Source of the DNA: JAIRQK01 sp047974135
GTDB taxonomy: Bacteria; Campylobacterota; Campylobacteria; Campylobacterales; Campylobacteraceae
Assembly (NCBI GenBank): GCA_047974135.1
Contig: JBKECC010000026.1
Coordinates: 1-12,698, forward strand
Direction of reading: 5' to 3'
DNA: 12,698 nt
Part shown: positions 6,419-12,698 of the stretch, in pieces
Position numbering within the stretch: position 1 is the stretch's first letter
Layout of the letters: each line of letters begins with the position of its first letter
The notes under the pieces: generated by a model
The model's database searches: none
Told to the model about the DNA's origin: nothing
The model's input: the letters and a program-made list of their open reading frames with translations, nothing else
Translations under genes and position numbers: made by a program

Positions 6419-7513
6419 TTAAAATCTTTTTATTAAATCGCTAAAAACTTTTTCTAAATCTAAAACTTCTTTTAGTGCGCATCTCTCATTTGCAGAATGA
6501 ATTGTGTCATTTACCACACCAAATTCAACTGTGCTTACCCCAAACTCTCCAAAAAATCTAGCATCACTTGTACCGCCAGCAGTCGAGAGTTTAGTTTCTT
6601 TACATGTAACCTCTAAAATAGATTTTTGGATGTTTGTTACAATTTGTGAATTTTTTTCTGTCATGAAAGGTTTTGCACTTGGAAAAAGTTTTAGTTCATA
6701 CTCTAAACCTATAAAAGAATCATCAATAAAGTTTTTTATATCTTCTTTAGAAGTTTTTGTAGAATTTCTAACATTAAACATAAGTTTTAGTGAGTTTGGA
6801 GTTAAGTTTGTAACCTCATATCCTGAGCGAATATCTGTGATAACTAACTTTGAAGGGGAGAAGAATTCATCTCCTTTGTCAAAATCATGGCCAGCGATTT
6901 TGCTTAAAATCGGAGCTATTTCGTGTATTGGATTTTTTGATTTTTCAGGATATGCAGCGTGTCCTTGAATACCTTTTAGAGTTATAACTCCATTTATGGA
7001 GCCACGCCTACCAATCTTTATAGCATCCCCAAAACTTTTTTCACAAGTTGGTTCTGCAACTACAGCAAACGAAGGCAGATTATTTTGTTCTTTTAAATAT
7101 TTTAAAACTTCAATCGTTCCATATTTTGCATCACCTTCTTCATCGCTTGTAAGCAAAATTGAGAGTGTGCCATTAAAATCTTTTGCATTTTTGCAAGCAT
7201 GTAAAAATGCACAAACTCCACTTTTCATGTCTTGTGCGCCTCTGGCATAAATATATCCATCTTTTTCTATTGGAACAAACGGATCACTTTCCCAATTTTC
7301 GCCAGCAGGTACAACATCAACATGTCCTGCAAAACAAAGATGTATGCCAGCTCCAAATGTTTTTGATAAAAATAGATTTTTTACCCCATTTATATCTATG
7401 CGTTTTACTTCAAACTCATCCATATATTCTGCTATAAAATCTAAAAGCCCAGCATCATTTGGGGTGATTGAAGGTGCGCCAAGCAGTTTTAAAAAAAGCT
7501 CTTTTGTAGTCAT
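6419..7513 (-). CDS. dapE: Succinyl-diaminopimelate desuccinylase
   Basis: This zinc-dependent M20 amidohydrolase removes succinate from N-succinyl-LL-diaminopimelate in the lysine and peptidoglycan-precursor pathway. The product is 364 residues. Metal and catalytic motifs are in the expected order: FAGHVDVVPAG (61-71; His64 ligand, Asp66), GAQDMKSGVCAF (92-103; bridging Asp95), TSDEEGDA (122-129; Glu125/Glu126), a dimerisation insert around IKGIQGHAAYP-like GIQGHAAYPEKSKNP, and the late AGGTSDARFF and NDTIHSANE segments supplying further ligands. It begins 23 bp after rsfS; that gap holds one TTTACATGTAAA copy 8 bp before the start codon. The ribosome site is weak (AAAGAAA). Another copy of the palindrome lies within the gene and encodes part of Val-Thr-Cys-Lys. 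Other M20 peptidases are a possible confusion, but motif spacing favours DapE. Confidence 0.95.
   Translation of the reverse strand: MTTKELFLKLLGAPSITPNDAGLLDFIAEYMDEFEVKRIDINGVKNLFLSKTFGAGIHLCFAGHVDVVPAGENWESDPFVPIEKDGYIYARGAQDMKSGVCAFLHACKNAKDFNGTLSILLTSDEEGDAKYGTIEVLKYLKEQNNLPSFAVVAEPTCEKSFGDAIKIGRRGSINGVITLKGIQGHAAYPEKSKNPIHEIAPILSKIAGHDFDKGDEFFSPSKLVITDIRSGYEVTNLTPNSLKLMFNVRNSTKTSKEDIKNFIDDSFIGLEYELKLFPSAKPFMTEKNSQIVTNIQKSILEVTCKETKLSTAGGTSDARFFGEFGVSTVEFGVVNDTIHSANERCALKEVLDLEKVFSDLIKRF
6600..6609. repeat. Palindrome TTACATGTAA, copy 5, inside dapE
   Basis: Perfect 10-bp palindrome read on the coding strand as GTT-ACA-TGT-AAA (Val-Thr-Cys-Lys), a frame different from those used in obgE/nadD and in the YjbR-family gene. 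Confidence 0.85.
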
Positions 7514-7521
7514 TGTTTTTC

Positions 7522-7533
7522 TTTACATGTAAA
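7522..7533. repeat. Palindrome TTTACATGTAAA, copy 6, dapE leader
   Basis: Perfect 12-bp palindrome in the 23-bp gap between rsfS and dapE, about 8 bases before the dapE ATG. It overlaps the AAAGA that would serve as ribosome site and contains ATG-TAA, a start codon directly followed by a stop. Confidence 0.85.
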
Positions 7534-7536
7534 AGA

Positions 7537-7875
7537 TTATATCTTTTGTTTTATAATCTCTTCTTTTCTTTGAGTTAAAAACTCTTCTAAGTTATACTTC
7601 GCTCTAAAGTTTTCTGTTAAAATGTGGATAAGCAAGTCGCCTAAATCTATAACAATCCAATCTGGACTTGCATCTATATTTATAAAAGACTCACCATTTG
7701 CTTTTAGAGTTGTTTTTAAGTGATCTAGTAAAGAGAGTCCGTGACGCTCACCCATCGAAGTTGCGATAACAACACAATCTACAAAATAGTCTTTATCTCT
7801 TAAGTCAAAAACTAAAATATCTTCAGCTTTTTTATCGTTCAACTCTCTTGTGATTAAATCAATTCTTTTTTCCAT
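7537..7875 (-). CDS. rsfS: Ribosome silencing factor RsfS (Iojap family)
   Basis: RsfS binds ribosomal protein L14 on the 50S subunit and blocks joining with 30S, saving energy when nutrients fall. The product is 112 residues, normal for the family. Visible features are KKAEDILVFDLRDKDYFVDCVVIATSMGERHG (15-46) and the signature DWIVIDLGDLLIHIL (72-86), followed by FRAKYNLEEF. It overlaps the end of nadD by 17 bp, so the two are likely translationally coupled; nadD-rsfS adjacency is common in bacteria and supports the call. Confidence 0.96.
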   Translation of the reverse strand: MEKRIDLITRELNDKKAEDILVFDLRDKDYFVDCVVIATSMGERHGLSLLDHLKTTLKANGESFINIDASPDWIVIDLGDLLIHILTENFRAKYNLEEFLTQRKEEIIKQKI

Positions 7876-8410
7876 TTTTTTCCTTATAAAAATCTACAAC
7901 ATCTTTTCTAATTTGAATGGGTATAAACTTCTCGTTAAAAGAGACTCTTAGATTTGAAGATTGGATATTAACATTTATATCTATTTTTTTCAAGTCTTTT
8001 GGCACCTTTATGCCACCTCTTGTTAAAACTACAACTTCTACCATTTTCATAAGTTCACTGTAACTGTGCCAAAGATGAAAACTCTCCAAAATATCAGCTC
8101 CAACAACAAGATAAATTTTTGATGGATTGTAGCAGTGTTGTATATATTTTACTGTTTGAATCGTTGGAGTTGGTTTGTGTTGTCTTATTTCGTAATCTAA
8201 GATAGTTACATTTTTATAAGAGGTAAAAAGTTTTTTAAGCCAAAATAGTCTCAAGTATGGTTTTACAAAATACTCTTTTTTAAAAGGGCTTATAAAAGTA
8301 GGTGTTACAAAAATTCTATTTACATGTAAAGAGTCGTTTATAGCGTTTACCGCTATTTCATGTCCAATGTGGGGTGGGTCAAATGAACCTCCAAATAATT
8401 CTACTGTCAT
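7859..8410 (-). CDS. nadD: Nicotinate-nucleotide adenylyltransferase
   Basis: NadD transfers AMP from ATP to nicotinate mononucleotide, forming deamido-NAD, the penultimate step of NAD synthesis. The product is 183 residues, at the short end of the family. The nucleotidyltransferase motif GGSFDPPHIGH (7-17) is perfect, followed by VVGADILESFHLWHSY (102-117) and SSNLR (151-155), which stands where ISSTxIR is usual. It is the first gene of the nadD-rsfS-dapE-ridA unit. TATAAA at 8420-8425 on the minus strand is a possible -10, which would leave almost no leader; the nearest GAGG ribosome-like sequence is rather far (about 15 bases) from the ATG, so initiation may be weak. A TTTACATGTAAA copy encodes Leu-His-Val-Asn (28-31). 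Confidence 0.95.
   Translation of the reverse strand: MTVELFGGSFDPPHIGHEIAVNAINDSLHVNRIFVTPTFISPFKKEYFVKPYLRLFWLKKLFTSYKNVTILDYEIRQHKPTPTIQTVKYIQHCYNPSKIYLVVGADILESFHLWHSYSELMKMVEVVVLTRGGIKVPKDLKKIDINVNIQSSNLRVSFNEKFIPIQIRKDVVDFYKEKNGKKN
8319..8330. repeat. Palindrome TTTACATGTAAA, copy 7, inside nadD
   Basis: Perfect 12-bp palindrome near the 5' end of nadD, read as TTA-CAT-GTA-AAT (Leu-His-Val-Asn). Confidence 0.85.
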
Positions 8411-8451
8411 TTAAACTTTTTTATACCTCGTTTTGGTTAAGATTTCTTATT

Positions 8452-8468
8452 TAAAATAGGTGTATTAT
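8452..8468 (+). promoter_or_regulatory. Candidate -10 boxes for the gap operon
   Basis: Two plus-strand -10-like hexamers precede gap: TAAAAT (8452-8457) and TATTAT (8463-8468). The first would give a start near 8464 and a leader keeping the whole AAGGAG site, so it is the better candidate. No clear -35 is present. The same ~75-bp gap must also serve divergent nadD. Confidence 0.45.
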
Positions 8469-8486
8469 AGCAAGGAGAGAACCAAA

Positions 8487-9491
8487 ATGGCTTTAAAAGT
8501 TGCAATCAATGGATTTGGGCGAATAGGACGTTGTGTAGCAAGAATTTTAAATGATAGAAATGATATAGAACTTGTTGCGGTAAACGACACAGCAAGCCGC
8601 GAAATGACAAAACAGTTATTAAAATATGACAGCGTTCACGGTACATTTTTAGATGTTGTCGAGTGGCTAGAGGATGATTATCTTCAAATTGGAAAAAACA
8701 AAGTTAAGATGTATTCGACAAGAGATGCAAAAGAGTTGGATTTTGCAAAGCTTGGAGTTGACATTGTCTTAGAGTGTACTGGAGCTTATCTTACTCAAGA
8801 AAAGGCACAAGTATTTATAGATGGCGGAGTAAAAAAAGTGTTATTTTCTGCTCCTGCAAAAGATAAAGAGACGCCAACCTTTGTTCTTGGTGTAAATGAA
8901 AAGGAGTATAAAGGGCAAAGTATTGTCTCAAATGCAAGTTGTACAACAAACTGCTTAGGACCAGTTGCTAAAGTTCTTGATGATGCCTTTAAAATACAAA
9001 AAGGTTTAATGACTACGATACACTCGTACACAAATGATCAAAATCTTTTAGATGTAAAACATTCACGCGATTTGCGTCGTGCACGTGCAGCTGCGCTTAA
9101 TATGATACCAACAACCACAGGAGCTGCAAAAGCTATAGGACTTGTTTTGCCACATTTAAATGGAAAACTTCACGGTCAAAGTGTAAGAGTTCCAACTCCA
9201 AATGTTTCAATGGTTGATTTAAACGTTTTAGTTGGTAAAAAAACTTCAAAAGAAGAGATAAATGAACTATTTAAAAAAGCTTCAAACGGCTCTTTAAAAG
9301 GAATTTTAGAATTTGATGAAGATTTTAGAGTTAGTGAAGATTTTCAAACAAGCACTTACTCTGGTTCGGTTGCTGGCGATTTAACTCAAGTGATTGATGG
9401 AGATATGATAAAAGTTATGGCTTGGTATGACAATGAGTGGGGTTATTCACACCGCTTGATTGATATGGCACTTTATATTTCAAAAAAATAA
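8487..9491 (+). CDS. gap: Glyceraldehyde-3-phosphate dehydrogenase, type I
   Basis: This tetrameric enzyme interconverts glyceraldehyde 3-phosphate and 1,3-bisphosphoglycerate using NAD(P). I start it at ATG 8487, after AAGGAG at 8472-8477 (334 residues). The longest frame would begin at 8460, inside the likely promoter. Motifs are the dinucleotide-binding VAINGFGRIGR (4-14), VAVNDTAS (30-37; the Asp after Asn favours NAD), SNASCTTNC (148-156) with catalytic Cys152, the paired base His179 in TTIHSYTNDQ, and the C-terminal WYDNEWGYSHR. It heads the gap-pgk-tpiA-fabI operon; pgk starts 16 bp after its stop. Cofactor choice and direction in vivo are inference. Confidence 0.98.
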   Translation: MALKVAINGFGRIGRCVARILNDRNDIELVAVNDTASREMTKQLLKYDSVHGTFLDVVEWLEDDYLQIGKNKVKMYSTRDAKELDFAKLGVDIVLECTGAYLTQEKAQVFIDGGVKKVLFSAPAKDKETPTFVLGVNEKEYKGQSIVSNASCTTNCLGPVAKVLDDAFKIQKGLMTTIHSYTNDQNLLDVKHSRDLRRARAAALNMIPTTTGAAKAIGLVLPHLNGKLHGQSVRVPTPNVSMVDLNVLVGKKTSKEEINELFKKASNGSLKGILEFDEDFRVSEDFQTSTYSGSVAGDLTQVIDGDMIKVMAWYDNEWGYSHRLIDMALYISKK

Positions 9492-9507
9492 TTTAAAGGG
9501 GTTAGTT

Positions 9508-10710
9508 GTGAGTTCGGTAAGGTCTATAAGAGACATAAGTATTGACAATAAAAAGGTGTTTATAAGATGTGATTTTAACGTTCCAATGGATGAATTTTTA
9601 AATATCACTGATGATAGAAGGATAAAATCTGCAATCCCAACGATTAGATACTGCTTAGATCATGGTTGTAAGATAATTTTAGCTAGTCACTCTGGTCGTC
9701 CAAAAGGAATAGAAGAAAAATTTTCTCTAAAACCAGTTGCAAAAAGATTGCAAAGACTTTTAAATAGAGATATCATTATGGCAAATGATGTGGTTGGTAT
9801 AGATGCAAAATCAAAGGCAGAAGCCTTAGGTGATGAAGAGATTTTACTTCTTGAAAATCTACGTTTTGAAAAGGGTGAAACCAAAAACGATGAAAAACTT
9901 GCAAACGACTTAGCCTCTTTGGCTGAAGTGTATATAAATGATGCTTTTGGTGTTTGTCACCGCGCTCACGCTTCTGTTGAGGCAATTACAAGATTTTTTG
10001 ATGATGAACATAAGGCTGCTGGATTTTTACTTCAAAAAGAGATTGAATTTTCACAAAACTTACTAAAAAAAGCAACTCGTCCTTTTGTAGCTGTTGTTGG
10101 TGGAAGTAAGGTGAGTGGAAAACTTCAAGCACTTCACAATTTGCTTCCAAAGGTAGATAAAATTATCGTTGGTGGTGGTATGGCTTTTACATTTTTAAAA
10201 GCTCGCGGCTATGAGATTGGAAACTCAATAGTTGAAGAGGATTTGATAGAAGACGCAAATAAAATTATACAAAAAGCAAAAGAGTTAAAAGTTAAGTTTT
10301 ATCTACCTGTTGATGTTGTAGCTGCTCAAACCTTTGCTGCTGATTCTGTTATAAAATTTGTTACAACACAAGAGATTCCAGTTGGTTGGATGGGTCTTGA
10401 TATTGGTCCAGCAACTGTAAAAGTGTTTAAAGAAGCATTAGCAGATGCACAAACTATCCTTTGGAATGGGCCTATGGGTGTTTTTGAATTTGAAAAATTC
10501 TCAAAAGGAAGTTTCAAAATTTCTCATGCCATAGCAGAAGCTCATGCGACTTCGGTTATTGGTGGTGGAGATACGGCAGATGTTGTGGCTCGTGCTGGCG
10601 ATGCTGATGAGATGACATTTATCTCAACAGGAGGAGGTGCTAGTTTGGAACTTATGGAAGGCAAAGAGTTGCCGGGCATCAAAGTTTTAAGAGTAGTAGA
10701 AGACAAATGA
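9508..10710 (+). CDS. pgk: Phosphoglycerate kinase, GTG start
   Basis: The enzyme transfers phosphate between 1,3-bisphosphoglycerate and ADP. I start it at GTG 9508, six bases after a strong AAAGGGG ribosome site, giving 400 residues beginning MSSVRSIRDISIDNKKVFIRCDFNVP; the upstream in-frame ATG at 9460 lies inside gap and would add an unlike 16-residue tail. Motifs are RCDFNVP (20-26), HSGRP (61-65, usually HLGRP), ENLRF (116-120), INDAFGVCHRAHAS (143-156), VVGGSKVSGK (196-205), ILWNGPMGVFE (317-327), GGGDTA (352-357) and TGGGASLELMEGKELPG (374-390). The final ATGA is shared with the start of tpiA, so translation is coupled. Length is standard for the family. Confidence 0.98.
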   Translation: MSSVRSIRDISIDNKKVFIRCDFNVPMDEFLNITDDRRIKSAIPTIRYCLDHGCKIILASHSGRPKGIEEKFSLKPVAKRLQRLLNRDIIMANDVVGIDAKSKAEALGDEEILLLENLRFEKGETKNDEKLANDLASLAEVYINDAFGVCHRAHASVEAITRFFDDEHKAAGFLLQKEIEFSQNLLKKATRPFVAVVGGSKVSGKLQALHNLLPKVDKIIVGGGMAFTFLKARGYEIGNSIVEEDLIEDANKIIQKAKELKVKFYLPVDVVAAQTFAADSVIKFVTTQEIPVGWMGLDIGPATVKVFKEALADAQTILWNGPMGVFEFEKFSKGSFKISHAIAEAHATSVIGGGDTADVVARAGDADEMTFISTGGGASLELMEGKELPGIKVLRVVEDK

Positions 10711-11423
10711 TAATTGCGGCAAACTTTAAAACAAATCATACAAGAGAGAGCACCTCACAATTTTTAGAAGCTTTAAATTTTTTCTTGGATGCAACGCAAA
10801 ATAGTGCTGAGATTAGAGTATTTCCACCTTTTACAGCACTAAAGAGAAGAAATTTAAAAAATAGCATAAAAATAGGCGCTCAAAACTTCTATCCAGTAGC
10901 AAATGGCTCATTTACTGGTGAGATTGGTTTGGATCAATTAAACGAGTTTGAAGTGGCAAGTGTTTTAATAGGGCATAGTGAGAGAAGAGAGATATTAAAA
11001 GAGTCAAATGAGTTTATAGCTCAAAAATTTTCTTTCATAAAAGAGACAAAAAAAGAGATAATTTTTTGCATAGGTGAACCTTATGAAGTTCACAAACTTG
11101 GTCTTGAAGCTACTATGGAGTATTTGTTAGAGCAGTTTAATGGCATTGATATAGAGTATGAAAACTTGATAGTTGCTTATGAGCCAATCTGGGCTATTGG
11201 AACTGGCGAGAGTGCAAAAATAGAGATTATAGAACAAGTCTTAAAAGCATTAAAAGCTAAACTTCCACGCATTCCACTTTTGTATGGTGGAAGCGTAAGT
11301 GCAGAAAACATAGAAGATATACTTTTCTTGCCGTATTGTGATGGTGTTTTGGTTGGTAAAGCAAGCTTTGATGTTTCAAGTTTTTGTACACTTATAGAAC
11401 TTGCAAATAAAGTTCAAAAATAA
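10707..11423 (+). CDS. tpiA: Triosephosphate isomerase
   Basis: The enzyme interconverts dihydroxyacetone phosphate and glyceraldehyde 3-phosphate. At 238 residues it is slightly shorter than the usual ~250, as is common in Campylobacterota. Active-site residues are all present: Asn6 and Lys8 in ANFKTN (typically NWKMN), His90 in LIGHSERRE (87-95), Glu149 in AYEPIWAIGTGESA (147-160) with the mobile lid, and the phosphate-binding LYGGSVSAEN (192-201) and GVLVGKASF. The start overlaps the pgk stop by 4 bp (ATGA). A 25-bp gap with one TTACATGTAA copy leads to fabI. Confidence 0.97.
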   Translation: MIIAANFKTNHTRESTSQFLEALNFFLDATQNSAEIRVFPPFTALKRRNLKNSIKIGAQNFYPVANGSFTGEIGLDQLNEFEVASVLIGHSERREILKESNEFIAQKFSFIKETKKEIIFCIGEPYEVHKLGLEATMEYLLEQFNGIDIEYENLIVAYEPIWAIGTGESAKIEIIEQVLKALKAKLPRIPLLYGGSVSAENIEDILFLPYCDGVLVGKASFDVSSFCTLIELANKVQK

Positions 11424-11424
11424 C

Positions 11425-11434
11425 TTACATGTAA
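11425..11434. repeat. Palindrome TTACATGTAA, copy 8, fabI leader
   Basis: Perfect 10-bp palindrome between tpiA and fabI, ending directly before the AAGGA ribosome site and 14 bases before the chosen fabI ATG. It holds ATG-TAA, a start codon followed at once by a stop. Confidence 0.85.
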
Positions 11435-11448
11435 AAAGGAAATTCATT

Positions 11449-12270
11449 ATGATAATGAAAGGTAAAAAAGGTTTAATAGTTGGAGTTGCAAATAACAAAT
11501 CTATAGCTTACGGTATAGCTGAAGCTTGTCAAAAACAAGGAGCAGAACTAGCTTTTACGTATTTAAATGAAGCGTTAGAAAAAAGAGTTCGTCCTATAGC
11601 TGATGAACTTGGAAGTAAATATGTATATCCGCTTGATGTAAATAAACCTGAGGATTTAGACAATTTAACAAAGTTGATAGAGAAAGATTTTGGCAAGATT
11701 GATTTTGTTGTGCATTCTGTTGCTTATGCACCAAAAGAGGCATTAGAAGGAAGTTTTATAGATACAACAAAAGAGGCTTTTGATATAGCCATGGGAACTT
11801 CAGTATATTCGCTTGTTTCACTTACTCGTGCATGTTTGCCTGTTATGAACGATGGAGGTTCAATCCTTACTTTATCATATCTAGGAGGCCCAAAATATGT
11901 TCCACACTATATCGTTATGGGTGTTGCAAAAGCAGCGCTTGAGTCAAGTGTGAGATATTTAGCTGTTGATTGTGGAAAAAGAGGAATTAGAGTAAATGCT
12001 ATAAGCGCAGGGCCTATTAAAACTTTAGCAGCAAGTGGAATTGGCGATTTTAGAATGATTTTAAAATGGAATGAAGCAAATTCAGCTTTAAAGAAAAACG
12101 TAACTATAGAAGAAGTTGGCAATAGTGGAATGTACCTCTTAAGTGATTTAGCAAGTGGCGTTAGCGGTGAAATACACTACGTAGATGGTGGATATAACAT
12201 CATGGGAATGGGGCAGGTTGATAAAGATGATGATGGAAAAACTTGTCTTGCTTGGGACAAAGTAAAATAA
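11449..12270 (+). CDS. fabI: Enoyl-[acyl-carrier-protein] reductase (FabI type)
   Basis: FabI reduces the double bond of enoyl-ACP with NAD(P)H, the last step of each cycle of type II fatty acid elongation. I start it at ATG 11449, seven bases after AAGGAA, giving 273 residues beginning MIMKGKKGLIVGVANNKS; a longer in-frame start at 11401 is inside tpiA. ATG 11455 is a second possible start. It is an atypical short-chain dehydrogenase: cofactor site GLIVGVANNKSIAYGIA (8-24), and the active-site run YLGGPKYVPHYIVMGVAK with Tyr144, Tyr154 and Lys161 (Y-x6-K, the FabI spacing). RVNAISAGPIKTLAASGI (181-198) is the substrate-loop region. It is downstream of tpiA and 4 bp before a permease gene, probably all on one transcript. 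Nothing suggests FabL, FabV or FabK. Confidence 0.97.
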   Translation: MIMKGKKGLIVGVANNKSIAYGIAEACQKQGAELAFTYLNEALEKRVRPIADELGSKYVYPLDVNKPEDLDNLTKLIEKDFGKIDFVVHSVAYAPKEALEGSFIDTTKEAFDIAMGTSVYSLVSLTRACLPVMNDGGSILTLSYLGGPKYVPHYIVMGVAKAALESSVRYLAVDCGKRGIRVNAISAGPIKTLAASGIGDFRMILKWNEANSALKKNVTIEEVGNSGMYLLSDLASGVSGEIHYVDGGYNIMGMGQVDKDDDGKTCLAWDKVK

Positions 12271-12274
12271 CTTA

Positions 12275-12698
12275 ATGAAAAAAATACTTATAAAAAAAGT
12301 AGCATATATAATTTTCATGCTACTTTTGATAAGTATCATCTCCTTTTTAGCTATCAATCTTGCACCAAACTCTTTTTTTGCAAGTGGTGAGCTAAATCCA
12401 AACATTACTCCTGAATCTGTAGAGCAGTTAAAAGCAGTTTATGGGCTAGATAAACCACTTTTTATTCAGTATTTTTCATGGCTTCAAGCTATTTTATCTC
12501 TTGATTTTGGCATCTCTTTTGTAAGTGGAAAAGAGGTTAGCACTGAAATACTAGCTCGTTTGCCTATAACGCTTTTGATAAATATAATAAGCCTTGTTTT
12601 AGTCTTTTTTATATCAATCTATCTTGGTGTAAAATCGGCTCTAAAAGAGGGCAGAACAACAGATAAAAGTATAAAACAAATCGCACTTGTAAGTTACG
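12275..12698 (+). CDS. Peptide/nickel-type ABC transporter permease, C-terminus cut by the edge
   Basis: This is the N-terminal 141 residues of an inner-membrane permease of the DppB/OppB family, translated from ATG 12275. It shows a first membrane helix at about 9-30, a periplasmic stretch with LKAVYGLDKPLFIQYFSWLQAILSLDFGISFVSGKEVSTEILARLPITL (52-100), which is the typical family pattern, and a second helix from about 98 to 118. The LxPGDP motif after the first helix is degenerate (LAPNSFF). It begins 4 bp after fabI with no strong ribosome site, suggesting coupling to fabI translation. Substrate is unknown; the rest of the transporter would lie to the right. I could not assign DppB, OppB, NikB or YejB specifically. 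Confidence 0.88.
   Translation, partial: MKKILIKKVAYIIFMLLLISIISFLAINLAPNSFFASGELNPNITPESVEQLKAVYGLDKPLFIQYFSWLQAILSLDFGISFVSGKEVSTEILARLPITLLINIISLVLVFFISIYLGVKSALKEGRTTDKSIKQIALVSY

Noticed and set aside
6504..7532. Four plus-strand ORFs opposite dapE (62-154 codons)
   Set aside because: They are antisense shadows of a well-supported gene, without family motifs or ribosome sites; similar shadows opposite obgE, gap, pgk, pyk and fabI were dropped for the same reason.
8460..8486. Longer N-terminus for Gap beginning MYYSKERTK
   Set aside because: This stretch contains the -10-like TATTAT and the AAGGAG ribosome site, and the family starts at about ALKVAINGFGRIGR; ATG 8487 is the better start.
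9460..9507. Longer N-terminus for Pgk starting inside gap
   Set aside because: The extra 16 residues are the gap 3' end read in another frame; the GTG at 9508 follows AAAGGGG at ideal spacing and matches the family N-terminus.
11401..11448. Longer N-terminus for FabI starting inside tpiA
   Set aside because: It reads through the palindrome and ribosome site; ATG 11449 is 7 bases after AAGGAA and fits known FabI N-termini.
12148..12405. Minus-strand 85-codon ORF over the end of fabI and the permease start
   Set aside because: It runs antisense to both fabI and a permease whose N-terminus shows clear family motifs; its hydrophobic character mirrors the permease helix on the other strand.
1..12698. 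CRISPR array, mobile element, tRNA/rRNA or a new defence system
   Set aside because: No evenly spaced direct repeats, transposase, terminal repeats or RNA-gene signatures were found; all long frames belong to conserved housekeeping families. The palindrome copies are irregularly spaced, so they are not a CRISPR array.

Overview
This window looks like ordinary chromosome from a Campylobacterota (epsilonproteobacterial) organism. It is AT-rich, roughly one third G+C by eye. The proteins have the lineage's typical forms: a ~450-residue Mqo of the Helicobacter/Campylobacter kind, a Pgk beginning with an SIRDI...KKVFIRCDFNVP-like N-terminus, a short 238-residue TpiA, and a FabI starting MIMKGKKGLIVGVANNKS. 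A Sulfurimonas-like bacterium is my best guess, but this cannot be settled from the sequence alone. No mobile element, CRISPR array, tRNA, rRNA, prophage or obvious defence system is present.

Layout. The left two thirds (1-8410) is entirely on the minus strand and the right third on the plus strand, with a divergent promoter region at about 8411-8486. Reading the minus strand in transcription order: (a) nadD-rsfS-dapE-ridA (8410 to 6027), covering NAD synthesis, ribosome silencing, lysine/diaminopimelate synthesis and reactive-imine detoxification; (b) mqo (5768 to 4425) with its own promoter and a hairpin over its stop codon; (c) pyk followed by a YjbR/MmcQ-family gene (4272 to 2458); (d) rplU-rpmA-obgE-proB (2375 to 1 and beyond), covering ribosomal proteins L21 and L27, a ribosome-assembly GTPase and the first proline enzyme, which is cut by the window edge. 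On the plus strand there is one compact operon: gap-pgk-tpiA-fabI and the start of a peptide-type ABC transporter permease, cut by the right edge.

Functional theme. Gap, Pgk and TpiA form the reversible triose-phosphate part of glycolysis/gluconeogenesis in one transcription unit. Pyruvate kinase and malate:quinone oxidoreductase lie nearby on the other strand, so much of lower central carbon metabolism sits within about 7 kb.

The main unexplained signal is a perfect 10-bp palindrome, TTACATGTAA (often TTTACATGTAAA), present eight times, where a simple base-composition estimate predicts about 0.05 copies. It occurs in intergenic leaders, as a pair 20 bp apart between mqo and pyk, across a stop codon, and inside three genes. 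Across the coding copies it is read in all three frames, which argues for selection or propagation at the DNA level rather than the protein level. Several annotated starts were moved downstream from the longest ORF (mqo, gap, pgk, fabI) because a good ribosome binding site decides them.
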